Shown here: positions 26,127 through 34,250 of the stretch, piece by piece
Position numbering within the stretch: the first letter of the stretch is position 1
Layout: each line of letters begins with the position of its first letter
Source: Pseudomonas salomonii
Lineage (GTDB): Bacteria > Pseudomonadota > Gammaproteobacteria > Pseudomonadales > Pseudomonadaceae
Direction: 5' to 3'
NCBI RefSeq assembly: GCF_900107155.1
Contig: NZ_FNOX01000006.1
Location: 320,415-384,414 of the forward strand
Length of the DNA stretch: 64,000 bases
Notes under the pieces: model-generated
Seen by the model: the letters and a program-made list of their open reading frames with translations, nothing else
The model's database searches: none
What the model was told of the DNA's origin: nothing
Translations under genes and position numbers: made by a program

Positions 26127-27707
26127 ATGAATCCGTTACTCGGCCACAATTACATCGGCGGCCAGCGCAGCGCCCAGGGCAGCATCACCCTGAAAAGCGT
26201 CGATGCCGGCACCGGCGAGGCTTTGCCTCAGGATTTCTATCAGGCCACGCCCGCCGAGGTGGATGCCGCCGCCAAGGCCGCCGCTGCCGCGTATCCCGCG
26301 TATCGGGCATTGAGTGCCTCGCGTCGCGCGCAGTTCCTTGAAGCGGTAGCCGATGAGCTGGACGCGCTGGGGGATGATTTTATCGAGTTGGTTTGCCGCG
26401 AAACCGCATTGCCTGCAGCGCGCATCAAAGGCGAGCGCGGGCGCACCAGCGGCCAGATGCGCCTGTTCGCCACGGTGCTGCGTCGCGGTGACTTTTACGG
26501 TGCGCGCATCGACAGAGCCTTGCCCGACCGCCAACCCCTGCCGCGCCCGGACCTGCGCCAATACCGCATCGGTCTCGGCCCGGTGGCGGTGTTTGGCGCG
26601 AGCAACTTCCCGTTGGCATTTTCCACCGCCGGCGGCGACACCGCCGCCGCGCTGGCGGCCGGCTGCCCGGTGGTGTTCAAGGCCCACAGCGGGCATATGG
26701 CGACGGCCGAGCGGGTGGCCGATGCAATCATTCGGGCGGCCGAGGCCACCGAGATGCCGGCGGGTGTGTTCAACATGATCTTCGGTGGCGGCGTCGGTGA
26801 GGCGCTGGTCAAGCACCCGGCGATCCAGGCCGTGGGTTTTACCGGCTCGCTCAAGGGCGGCCGTGCCCTGTGTGATATGGCGGCGGCACGCCCGCAGCCG
26901 ATCCCGGTGTTTGCCGAGATGTCGAGCATCAACCCGGTGATTGTGCTGCCCCAGGCCTTGAACGCCCGGGCCGAGACCATCGCCCGCGACCTCACCGCCT
27001 CGGTGGTGCAGGGCTGTGGCCAGTTCTGCACCAACCCTGGCCTGGTGATCGGTATTGCCTCGCCACAGTTCAGCGCGTTTACCCAACAGGTGGCGCAACT
27101 GATCGGTGAACAGCCTCCGCAAACCATGCTTAATACCGGCACGCTGGGCAGTTATGGCAAAGGCTTGGAAAAACTCTTGGCGCACCCTGGCATCCAACAC
27201 CTGGCGGGCAGCGCTCAAGTGGGCAGTCAGGCGCAGCCGCAGCTGTTCAAGGCCGACGTGCGCTTGCTGATCGACGGTGATGAGGTGTTGCAGGAAGAGG
27301 TGTTCGGCCCTGCCACGGTGTTTGTCGAGGTCGCCGATCAGGCCCAGCTCAGCGACGCCTTGCACGGCCTGCACGGTCAGCTCACTGCGACGCTCATTGC
27401 TGAACCGGCCGACCTGCAGCAGTTCACTGAACTGACGCCGCTGCTGGAGCAGAAAGTCGGGCGCATCCTGCTCAACGGCTACCCGACCGGCGTGGAGGTC
27501 TGTGATTCGATGGTCCACGGCGGCCCGTACCCGGCCACTTCCGATGCCCGTGGCACCTCGGTCGGCACCCTGGCCATCGACCGTTTCCTGCGCCCGGTGT
27601 GCTTGCAGAATTACCCTGATAGCCTGCTGCCCGACGCGTTGAAAAACGCCAACCCGTTGCGCATCCAGCGGCTGGTGGATGGCACGCCATCGCGCGACCC
27701 GCTGTAA
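26127..27707 (+). CDS. Alpha-ketoglutarate semialdehyde dehydrogenase
   Basis: A 526-residue NADP-type aldehyde dehydrogenase of the KGSADH group. It makes alpha-ketoglutarate, the end product of the oxidative pentose pathway. Visible are FGASNFPLAFS, the GFTGSLKGG cofactor loop, the catalytic Cys in VVQGCGQFCTNPG, and EEVFGPATV. Length suits this group, which is longer than most ALDHs. The start follows AAGGAG 8 bases upstream and 10 bases after the preceding gene stops. Confidence 0.9.
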   Translation: MNPLLGHNYIGGQRSAQGSITLKSVDAGTGEALPQDFYQATPAEVDAAAKAAAAAYPAYRALSASRRAQFLEAVADELDALGDDFIELVCRETALPAARIKGERGRTSGQMRLFATVLRRGDFYGARIDRALPDRQPLPRPDLRQYRIGLGPVAVFGASNFPLAFSTAGGDTAAALAAGCPVVFKAHSGHMATAERVADAIIRAAEATEMPAGVFNMIFGGGVGEALVKHPAIQAVGFTGSLKGGRALCDMAAARPQPIPVFAEMSSINPVIVLPQALNARAETIARDLTASVVQGCGQFCTNPGLVIGIASPQFSAFTQQVAQLIGEQPPQTMLNTGTLGSYGKGLEKLLAHPGIQHLAGSAQVGSQAQPQLFKADVRLLIDGDEVLQEEVFGPATVFVEVADQAQLSDALHGLHGQLTATLIAEPADLQQFTELTPLLEQKVGRILLNGYPTGVEVCDSMVHGGPYPATSDARGTSVGTLAIDRFLRPVCLQNYPDSLLPDALKNANPLRIQRLVDGTPSRDPL

Positions 27708-27721
27708 CACCAGGAGGTTTT

Positions 27722-28585
27722 ATGTCGTGTACCGCAGTCACTGCGCACCGTGCGCAGTTGGGGGAGGGCCCGTTCTGGGACGTGCCGACCCAGGCGCTGT
27801 ATTGGGTGAATATCGCCGGCAAACAGGCGCTGCGCCTGATGGGCGGGCAGTTGCAGATCTGGCAGTTGCCCGAGCATGTCTCGGCCTTTATCCCCTGTGA
27901 AGGTGGCGGTGCGCTGGTCACGCTGAGCAGCGGCGTGTACCGGCTGAACCTGGAAACCGAAGCCCTCACGCTGCTGTGCGTGGCCGACCCGCAACCGGGT
28001 AACCGTGGCAATGAAGCGCGCTGCGATGCCCAGGGCCGCCTGTGGTTGGGCACCATGCAGAACAATATTGGTGAGCAGGGTGAAGACCTGCCGATTACGC
28101 GGCGTTCCGGCGGCCTGTTTCGGATCGATGCCAACGCACACGTCACGCCGCTGCTGCAAGGGCTGGGCATTCCCAACACCTTGGTGTGGAGCGATGACGG
28201 CGCGCACGTGCATTTTGGCGACAGCCTGGACGGCACTTTGTACCGGCATTCGGTCAAGCCGGACGGTCAGCTCGACCCTGCCCGGGTCTGGTTCGGCCCG
28301 CATGAGCTTGGCGGCCCGGATGGCTCGGCGATGGACAGCCAGGGTTATATCTGGAACGCCCGTTGGGATGGCAGTTGCCTGCTGCGCCTGACGCCGGCGG
28401 GTGAGGTCGACCGCGTTATTGAGTTGCCCGTCAGCCGCCCCACCAGTTGCGTGTTTGGTGGCCCCCACCTCACCACGCTCTACATCACCAGCGCCGCCAG
28501 CCCACTCGATCACCCGCTGGATGGCGCAGTGCTGGCCATCGAGGTCGATGTGCCGGGCACCCCCTGTCACCGCTTTGCCGGATAA
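27722..28585 (+). CDS. SMP-30/gluconolactonase family, probable L-arabinolactonase
   Basis: A 287-residue six-bladed propeller of the SMP-30/regucalcin family. The metal ligands are visible: the early Glu in LGEGPFWD (residue about 15), the Asn in IPNTLVWS and the Asp in DGSAMDSQG. It should hydrolyse L-arabinono-1,4-lactone to arabinonate. It lies 14 bases after the semialdehyde dehydrogenase gene, with AGGAGG before its ATG, in the same operon. Confidence 0.88.
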   Translation: MSCTAVTAHRAQLGEGPFWDVPTQALYWVNIAGKQALRLMGGQLQIWQLPEHVSAFIPCEGGGALVTLSSGVYRLNLETEALTLLCVADPQPGNRGNEARCDAQGRLWLGTMQNNIGEQGEDLPITRRSGGLFRIDANAHVTPLLQGLGIPNTLVWSDDGAHVHFGDSLDGTLYRHSVKPDGQLDPARVWFGPHELGGPDGSAMDSQGYIWNARWDGSCLLRLTPAGEVDRVIELPVSRPTSCVFGGPHLTTLYITSAASPLDHPLDGAVLAIEVDVPGTPCHRFAG

Positions 28586-28599
28586 ACCCAAGACCTGAA

Positions 28600-28610
28600 A
28601 ACAATAACAA
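28600..28610 (+). promoter_or_regulatory. Crc/Hfq CA motif before araF
   Basis: AACAATAACAA runs straight into the GGAG ribosome-binding site of araF, the clearest AAnAAnAA site in the window. Confidence 0.65.
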
Positions 28611-28622
28611 GGAGTCACCCGT

Positions 28623-29627
28623 ATGAATCGTCGTCGAGGTATGCGTTCCCTGTGCTGCGCCGCTGTGGCGGTGTCGGCCCTGAGCTTGGGCGGTCTGTTG
28701 CAGGCCGCTGAAGCAGTGAAGATTGGTTTTTTGGTCAAGCAGGCTGAAGAACCGTGGTTCCAGACCGAATGGGCGTTTGCCGAAAAAGCCGGCAAGGAGC
28801 ATGGCTTTACCGTGATCAAGATCGCCGTGCCCGATGGCGAGAAAACCCTCTCGGCCATCGACAGCCTGGCGGCCAACGGCGCCAAGGGCTTTGTGATCTG
28901 CCCGCCGGACGTGTCGCTGGGCCCGGCCATCGTTGCCAAGGCCAAGGCCAACGGCCTGAAAGTGATTGCGGTGGATGATCGCTTCGTTGATGCCAAGGGC
29001 AACTTCATGGAGGACGTGCCGTACCTGGGCATGGCCGCGTTTGAAGTCGGCCAGAAGCAGGGCGCTGCGATGGCGGCTGAGGCGAAAAAACGCGGTTGGG
29101 ACTGGAAGGATACCTATGCGGTGATCAACACCTTTAACGAACTCGACACGGGTAAAAAGCGCACTGACGGTTCGGTCAAATCCCTGGAAGACGCTGGCTT
29201 TCCCAAAGACCACATCCTGTTCACCGCTGCCAAGACCCTCGATGTACCAGGCAGTATGGACGCCACCAACTCGGCGCTGGTCAAGCTGCCCAGCGGTGCC
29301 AAGAACCTGATTATCGGCGGTATGAACGACAACACGGTGCTTGGTGGCGTGCGCGCTACCGAAACGGCCGGTTTTGCTGCGGCCAATGTGATTGGTATCG
29401 GCATCAATGGTACGGATGCCATTGGCGAACTGAAAAAGGCTGACAGTGGCTTTTTCGGTTCGATGCTGCCTAGCCCGCATATCGAGGGCTACAACACTGC
29501 GCTGATGATGTATGAGTGGGTCACCAAAGGTACGGAGCCGCCCAAGTACACGGCGATGGACGAGGTGACGCTGATTACGCGGGAGAACTTCAAGCAAGAG
29601 CTGACGAAGATTGGGTTGTGGCAGTGA
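28623..29627 (+). CDS. araF: L-arabinose ABC transporter substrate-binding protein AraF (orphan)
   Basis: A 334-residue periplasmic L-arabinose-binding protein with a signal peptide ending near LLQAAEA. It is plainly AraF: GFLVKQAEEPWFQTEW, IAVPDGEKTL, MNDNTVLGGVRATE and LITRENFKQEL all match the E. coli type. In most genomes araG (ATPase) and araH (permease) follow. Here neither is present; a repeat element comes next and then a convergent gene. It may pair with another CUT2 transporter such as XylGH 20 kb away, or be a relic or a sensor. Confidence 0.95.
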   Translation: MNRRRGMRSLCCAAVAVSALSLGGLLQAAEAVKIGFLVKQAEEPWFQTEWAFAEKAGKEHGFTVIKIAVPDGEKTLSAIDSLAANGAKGFVICPPDVSLGPAIVAKAKANGLKVIAVDDRFVDAKGNFMEDVPYLGMAAFEVGQKQGAAMAAEAKKRGWDWKDTYAVINTFNELDTGKKRTDGSVKSLEDAGFPKDHILFTAAKTLDVPGSMDATNSALVKLPSGAKNLIIGGMNDNTVLGGVRATETAGFAAANVIGIGINGTDAIGELKKADSGFFGSMLPSPHIEGYNTALMMYEWVTKGTEPPKYTAMDEVTLITRENFKQELTKIGLWQ

Positions 29628-29657
29628 GGTAGGCTTGGCAGGGGGGTGGATCAGACG

Positions 29658-30089
29658 GAGTACATATCCGTTGCTGCGGTAATGGCTACCTATGGTTCCG
29701 CCCTTACGGCGGGTCGCTTTTGGCAAACGCCCGGAATGCCGGCCCAGCCAAAAGTAACCAAAAGGTCTTCGCCCCACCACTCGGCACCTCGCCTAGGCTC
29801 GGTGTGCCAGAACGAAGGCTTGAGTCCGTGGGCCGCCGCGATGGGCCATCCTTGGCCCAGCGCGGCTAACCCGGCGTCCTGCCGGGTTACCCACGGATTC
29901 AAGCCTGCGTTCGGCCAGCGTGGTTGACGGGGCGCCTCAGATCAAAATCAAGATCTACAGCACGGGGGCCTGAAAGCCGACCTGAGTGGTTGAAGCAAAA
30001 GCCAGATCAAGTGCAAATCCAAAGCCTATCTACCTGGCTGTAAGAGCGGAACCAATAGAAGCCGTTACCGCAGCAACGGATATGTACTC
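29658..30089. mobile_element. 432-bp element with 30-bp terminal inverted repeats
   Basis: The ends (29658-29687 and 30060-30089) are inverted repeats matching at 29 of 30 positions, beginning GAGTACATATCCGTTGC. The inside holds further palindromes (for example GCTTGAGTCCGTGGG and CCCACGGATTCAAGC) and a 53-bp stretch also found at 16796-16848. There is no transposase and no clear target duplication. It looks like a MITE-like or intergenic repeat of Pseudomonas. It fills the 554-bp gap between araF and the mutarotase, exactly where araGH would be expected. Frames within it are not genes. Confidence 0.7.
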
Positions 30090-30181
30090 AGCAACCCCGC
30101 CACAACCCAAGACCTCGGCATCCCCCCGGTCACAAGGAAAAACCGAGGTGCCTGTAGCGAGGGCAAGCCCGGCGCCAACAC

Positions 30182-31330
30182 TCAGTCAGCAGAGAACTTG
30201 AACACAGTGTTCTGGCTATAGGTCTGCCCCGGATTCAACCGAGTCGAAGCAAACTTGGGCTGGTTGGGCGCATCGGGAAAGTGCTGAGTTTCGAGGGTAA
30301 AGGCACTCCAGTGCTGATACGTCTTGCCACCTTTGCCCTTGACCGTGCCGTCGAGGAAGTTGCTGGTGTAGAACTGCACCCCAGGCTCGCTGGTGTAGAG
30401 CTTCAAACGCCGGCCAGACGCAGGGTCGTGTACTTCGGCGGCGAGTTGCTTGATATCGCCCTGGGTGTCGAGCGCCCAGTTGAAGTCAAACCCACCTTGT
30501 TTCGGCTCGGCAAATTTGAGCTGCGGATGCTCGTCCTTGAGGTGCTGGCCGATTGGCGTGGGCTTGAGAAAGTCCATCGGCGTGCCCTTGACCGGTGCCA
30601 GCTCGCCGGTCGGAATCAGGGTGGCATTCACCGGGGTGTAATGGCTGGCATGCAAGGTCGCGACCTGCTTGAGAATGTCGCCGTTGCCCGCGCCGGCCAG
30701 GTTGAAATAGCTGTGGTTGGTGAGGTTGAGCACCGTGGGTTTGTCGGTGCTGGCCTTGTAGTCGATATGCAGTTCGTTGTGATCGTTGAGGCTGTAGGTG
30801 ACCTCGGTCTTCAGGTTGCCGGGAAAACCCATTTCACCGTCCTTGGACAGGTAGCTGAGCTTGACGCCGACCGAGTCCTTGCCCTTGACGGGTTCGGCTT
30901 GCCAAACGTGTTTGTCGAACCCCTGGGCACCGCCGTGCAGCGAATTGGGGCCGTCGTTGAGCGGTACCTGATAGCGTTGGCCATCAAGTTCAAACGCACC
31001 GCCCGCCAGGCGGTTGCCGAAGCGCCCGATGGTCGCGCCAAAAAACGCCGTGCCGCTCTGATAGCCCTGCACGTCATCAAAACCCAGTACCACGTCATCG
31101 ATCTTGCCGTTTTTATCCGGCACTTTGAGTGACTGCAACACGCCGCCGTAGGTGATCACCGTGGCTTGCATGCCGTGGCTGTTGCGCAAGATGTACTGCT
31201 CGACGGCGGTGCCGTCGTTGGTTTTACCGAAGGGTTTATGCTCGCTGGTTAGGCCCGCAGCCTGGGCGCCGCCGCTGGCGATCAGCATGGACAAGGCGAG
31301 GCCGGAAAGCAGGTGACGAGGGTGCTTCAT
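30182..31330 (-). CDS. Periplasmic aldose 1-epimerase (mutarotase)
   Basis: A 382-residue galactose-mutarotase-family enzyme with a signal peptide (MKHPRHLLSGLALSMLIASGGAQAA), so it acts in the periplasm on sugars before uptake or oxidation. The family core is visible: GRFGNRLAGG, the catalytic His in LTNHSYFNLAG and HGGAQGFDKHVW, and VQFYTSNFLDG. It interconverts alpha- and beta-anomers, here most likely arabinose. It is divergent from the SDR gene with a GntR-type site between. The leader has an AAAACAACAAAAGG Crc/Hfq motif. Confidence 0.92.
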   Translation of the reverse strand: MKHPRHLLSGLALSMLIASGGAQAAGLTSEHKPFGKTNDGTAVEQYILRNSHGMQATVITYGGVLQSLKVPDKNGKIDDVVLGFDDVQGYQSGTAFFGATIGRFGNRLAGGAFELDGQRYQVPLNDGPNSLHGGAQGFDKHVWQAEPVKGKDSVGVKLSYLSKDGEMGFPGNLKTEVTYSLNDHNELHIDYKASTDKPTVLNLTNHSYFNLAGAGNGDILKQVATLHASHYTPVNATLIPTGELAPVKGTPMDFLKPTPIGQHLKDEHPQLKFAEPKQGGFDFNWALDTQGDIKQLAAEVHDPASGRRLKLYTSEPGVQFYTSNFLDGTVKGKGGKTYQHWSAFTLETQHFPDAPNQPKFASTRLNPGQTYSQNTVFKFSAD

Positions 31331-31342
31331 GGTCGAACTTCC

Positions 31343-31354
31343 TTTTGTTGTTTT
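31343..31354 (-). promoter_or_regulatory. Crc/Hfq CA motif before the mutarotase
   Basis: AAAACAACAAAA on the minus strand, directly before the GGAAG ribosome-binding site. It fits the Hfq/Crc target. Confidence 0.55.
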
Positions 31355-31361
31355 CAGTGGA

Positions 31362-31374
31362 ATAGTTCTACTAA
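31362..31374. promoter_or_regulatory. GntR-type operator 3
   Basis: ATAGTTCTACTAA repeats the core of operators 1 and 2 (ATAGTnnnACTA) and lies in the 138-bp gap between the divergent mutarotase and SDR genes. Its presence ties these two genes to the same regulator. Confidence 0.55.
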
Positions 31375-31468
31375 TGTGCGATATTTTGTCGTTGCAGCAG
31401 CAGATTTATAGCCTTTTACGGCCTGTTTGCAAAATAAAATAAGACTAATTAAGTGAGGCAACCTTTAT

Positions 31469-32236
31469 ATGACCACTCAGCAGGCTGTTTACCCCGACCT
31501 TGAGGGTAAGACCGTTCTGGTTTCCGGTGGTGCCTCAGGCATCGGCGAATTCCTGGTACGCGCGTTCGCCGCGCAGGGCGCCAAGGTGGGTTTTGTGGAC
31601 CGGGCGCAAAGCCAGGGCGAGCGGCTGGCCGCGCTGCTGCATTCCCAGGGCTACAACGTTGAGTTCGTGTGCTGCGACATCACCGATGAAATCGCCTACA
31701 AGGCGGCGATCGAGCGCTTTGAGCACTCGCTGGGGCCGATCACCGTATTGGTCAATAACGCGGCCAACGACGTGCGTCATACCCTGGAAGAAGTCGATTC
31801 GGCGATGTTCGACAGGCTGATCGCGGTCAACCTCAAGCACGCATTCTTTGCTGCCAAGGCCGTGGTGCCGATGATGAAACGCGCCGGTGGCGGGGCGATC
31901 ATCAACCTGGGCTCGGTGGGGTGGATGATGGCGTCTGCCGGCTACCCGGTGTACGCCGCCAGCAAGGCGGCGGCCCATGGCATGACCCGCGCACTGGCAC
32001 GTGAGTTGGGGCCCAGCCATATCCGCGTGAACACCCTGGTGCCCGGCTGGGTCATGACCGACAAACAACTGGCAATGTGGGTCGATGATGCGGCCAAGGA
32101 GCTGATCAGCCGCAGCCAGTGCCTGCCCGGCAGCGTGCTGCCGGAACACATCGCCAATATGGCGTTGTTTCTCGCCTCCGATGCCTCGGCGATGTGTTCG
32201 GCGCAGAACTTTATTGTGGATGGCGGCTGGGTCTAG
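31469..32236 (+). CDS. SDR-family sugar dehydrogenase, probable L-arabinose 1-dehydrogenase
   Basis: A 255-residue short-chain dehydrogenase. The cofactor motif GGASGIG (about residues 20-26), NNAAND, the catalytic Ser in NLGSVGW and YAASK (Tyr/Lys) are all in place, ending with the usual VDGGW. Caulobacter-type xylose/arabinose dehydrogenases are of this class. By context it should oxidise L-arabinose to the lactone, which the pathway otherwise lacks here. The substrate is inference. It is the last gene tied to the arabinose region and carries operator 3 upstream. Confidence 0.85.
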   Translation: MTTQQAVYPDLEGKTVLVSGGASGIGEFLVRAFAAQGAKVGFVDRAQSQGERLAALLHSQGYNVEFVCCDITDEIAYKAAIERFEHSLGPITVLVNNAANDVRHTLEEVDSAMFDRLIAVNLKHAFFAAKAVVPMMKRAGGGAIINLGSVGWMMASAGYPVYAASKAAAHGMTRALARELGPSHIRVNTLVPGWVMTDKQLAMWVDDAAKELISRSQCLPGSVLPEHIANMALFLASDASAMCSAQNFIVDGGWV

Positions 32237-32241
32237 GCCTG

Positions 32242-32844
32242 CTATTCGACGGGGTAGCGCTTGAACGCCGGATGCTGTTCCAGCCGGTCGGCGTGACGTT
32301 GCAGGTTAGGGAATGCCTTGGGGTCGAGCACCGACGGCAGTTTGAGTTGGGTGAACGACCACGCGACTGCCGCGGTCAGCGCCGCCTGGGTCAGCGGCGC
32401 GTCGGTGGATTGGGCAAGGTGCTTTTCCAGCAGCGAATAGGCGGCCAACAGTTGCCCGGTCACGCGGTCTACCCACGGCTCATGGCGTTTTTCTGCCGGG
32501 CGCAGATTGTCCTCATACACGATCTGCACGGTTTTCTCGCAGGCCGCCAGGGCCAGCCCAAGCAGGTGCAGTTCGTGGGCGCGGGCGCCAGGCGCTTGCG
32601 CCAGCAGCTTCTTGTCGATGGGGGCCTGGGCTTCGAAATAGTCCAGGATCAGGCTGGAGTCCATCAGCACGGTGCCGTCGTCCAGCACCAGGGTCGGTGC
32701 CTTGACCACCGGGTTGATCGCGTGGAACTGCTCAAAGGTGCTGAACACCGACACCGACTGATGTTCAAACGCCACGCCGTACAGGTCCAGGGAAATTGCC
32801 ACGCGGCGTACGTAAGGCGAGTCCAGCATGCCGACCAGTTTCAT
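32242..32844 (-). CDS. Glutathione S-transferase family protein
   Basis: A 200-residue GST with an N-terminal thioredoxin-like domain (MKLVGMLDSPYVRRVAISL, residues 1-19, with a likely active Ser at 9) and the glutathione-binding NPVVKAPTLVLDDGTVLMDSSLILDYF, then a helical C-terminal domain. Substrate unknown. It converges on the SDR gene 5 bases away and is not part of the arabinose operon. It may be cotranscribed after the mug gene, whose start lies upstream on the same strand. Confidence 0.9.
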   Translation of the reverse strand: MKLVGMLDSPYVRRVAISLDLYGVAFEHQSVSVFSTFEQFHAINPVVKAPTLVLDDGTVLMDSSLILDYFEAQAPIDKKLLAQAPGARAHELHLLGLALAACEKTVQIVYEDNLRPAEKRHEPWVDRVTGQLLAAYSLLEKHLAQSTDAPLTQAALTAAVAWSFTQLKLPSVLDPKAFPNLQRHADRLEQHPAFKRYPVE

Positions 32845-32887
32845 GAAGCCTCCGTTGCTTTCAGGTGATTGCTTTCAAGTGATTCGA

Positions 32888-33421
32888 TCAGGAGATTAAG
32901 GGCACTGGATCGCTCTGTGCAATGGCTTCGCGCAGTTGCTGATAGGCCTGCACCAACTGCTCCAGGTTGAACGCCAAATTGCGCCCGCTGGGGTTGGGCA
33001 GCACCCATACCGCTGCGCCGCCCAATAACGGCGGCTGCAACCCCCAGGCAACCTCGCGTTGGCCGGACACCGCGCTATAACCGACCTTGCCCAGAAAGGC
33101 TACGAAGCGTGGCTGGCAGCGGCGGATTTTCTGCTCGAACGCTACGGCTGCGTCGTTGAATTCATGCCGCGCCAATTCCCCCGCGCTCGCCGTCGGGCGC
33201 TCCACCAGGGTGGTCAGGCCGCAGTGGTGGTCGAGCAAGCTGCGCCCCGCTTCGGGGCGGATTTCATGGGGCGTAAAACCGGCCAGGTGCAACGTACGCC
33301 AGAAGCGGTTGCTGCGGTTGGCGAAGTGCAGCCCGAGGGCGGCGGAGCCTTTGCCGGGGTTAATGCCGCAGAACACCACATTCAAGTGCTCGGTGAGGAT
33401 GTCTTCGAGGCTGTCGCTCAT
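32888..33421 (-). CDS. mug: G/U mismatch-specific DNA glycosylase
   Basis: A 177-residue protein of the MUG/TDG branch of uracil-DNA glycosylases, which removes uracil or ethenocytosine from mispairs. The two signature motifs are present: GINPG (about residues 19-23) and NPSGRN (about 143-148). The start at 33421 (MSDSLEDIL) is preferred over an 11-residue longer form. It lies between a GST gene and the MarR gene on the minus strand with no clear operon partner. Confidence 0.92.
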   Translation of the reverse strand: MSDSLEDILTEHLNVVFCGINPGKGSAALGLHFANRSNRFWRTLHLAGFTPHEIRPEAGRSLLDHHCGLTTLVERPTASAGELARHEFNDAAVAFEQKIRRCQPRFVAFLGKVGYSAVSGQREVAWGLQPPLLGGAAVWVLPNPSGRNLAFNLEQLVQAYQQLREAIAQSDPVPLIS

Positions 33422-33504
33422 GTCGGGTCTACCTGCAAACGCATCAGCAACCATTGGGTAAAGCTGCGGGCCAATGGCGCACTTTCACTGTCACGGTGGG
33501 TCGC

Positions 33505-33975
33505 TTAGGCGTCCTTGGCCAACAGGGTGCGGGCAAATTCGTCGGAGGCGATAAAGTCCAGGGTCTGGCGCAGTTGCGCCGCGGCTTCACGGCCGAATGC
33601 CTGATCGAAACGTTCGGCCATTTGCGTGGAAATACGCTTGGCCGCCTGGTGGGTGCGCTTGCCGTGTTCGGTCAGCAATACGCGCCGGGTACGCCGGTCG
33701 AGTTCGTCCACGCGCAGCTCCACCAGGCCGTCACGTACCAGTGGTTTGAGCGTGTGGCCGAGCGCGGACAAGTCCATCACCAGGGTTTGTGCCAGTTCGC
33801 CCATCTTCGGCGTGCCGGCCTTGGCGATGCGGTTGAGCAGCGCGTATTGCGTGGCTTTGAGCCCGCAGGGCGCGAACGCCTCGTCATAGATCTGGCCCAG
33901 GCGGCGCGAGGTGCGGCGCACGGCACCGTTGACGCAGGTGCTGGGGCTCTCGGAGCAAGGCGGGGCAGATTTCAA
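33505..33975 (-). CDS. MarR-family transcriptional regulator
   Basis: A protein of about 156 residues with the MarR winged helix (QYALLNRIAKAGTPKMGELAQTLVMDLSALGHTLKPLVRDGLVE) and the wing DRRTRRVLLTEHG. TTG at 33975 is chosen because AGAGAG lies 8 bases upstream; GTG at 34002 is possible but has no ribosome-binding site. It is divergent from the RND efflux operon, and the gap carries a palindrome. Repression of the efflux operon, relieved by a toxic ligand, is the likely job. Confidence 0.85.
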   Translation of the reverse strand: MKSAPPCSESPSTCVNGAVRRTSRRLGQIYDEAFAPCGLKATQYALLNRIAKAGTPKMGELAQTLVMDLSALGHTLKPLVRDGLVELRVDELDRRTRRVLLTEHGKRTHQAAKRISTQMAERFDQAFGREAAAQLRQTLDFIASDEFARTLLAKDA

Positions 33976-34104
33976 GGGCAGATACTCTCTGATACAAAAC
34001 ACGACGCGGCTGATTATGCCTGCGCGACCTGTCAGGACAAGGTCTTTCGGACCGAACTGACGCTCCAGATGAAAACTGAGACAGCTTGAAACAAATTAGT
34101 TGCG

Positions 34105-34133
34105 TATGCCACTAAGTTCGATATCGTGGCATA
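34105..34133. promoter_or_regulatory. Inverted repeat between marR and RND operon
   Basis: TATGCCAC and GTGGCATA form perfect 8-bp arms with 13 bases between. The site lies 118 bases before the RND permease start and is the best operator candidate for the divergent MarR protein. Confidence 0.5.
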
Positions 34134-34250
34134 TGCCTCTTTGTGACCTGGATGTCGTTACAAAACCCCCAGGACGTGCGTGGGGCGAGGCGGGAAAACG
34201 GCATGGCGAAGCCTGCTTGACCGACCAATCTCCTGTCTGGATCACTTCCT

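Noticed and set aside
29648..30100. Target-site duplication flanking the 432-bp element
   Set aside because: The flanks (left TCAGACG, right AGCAACC) share no direct repeat of useful length.
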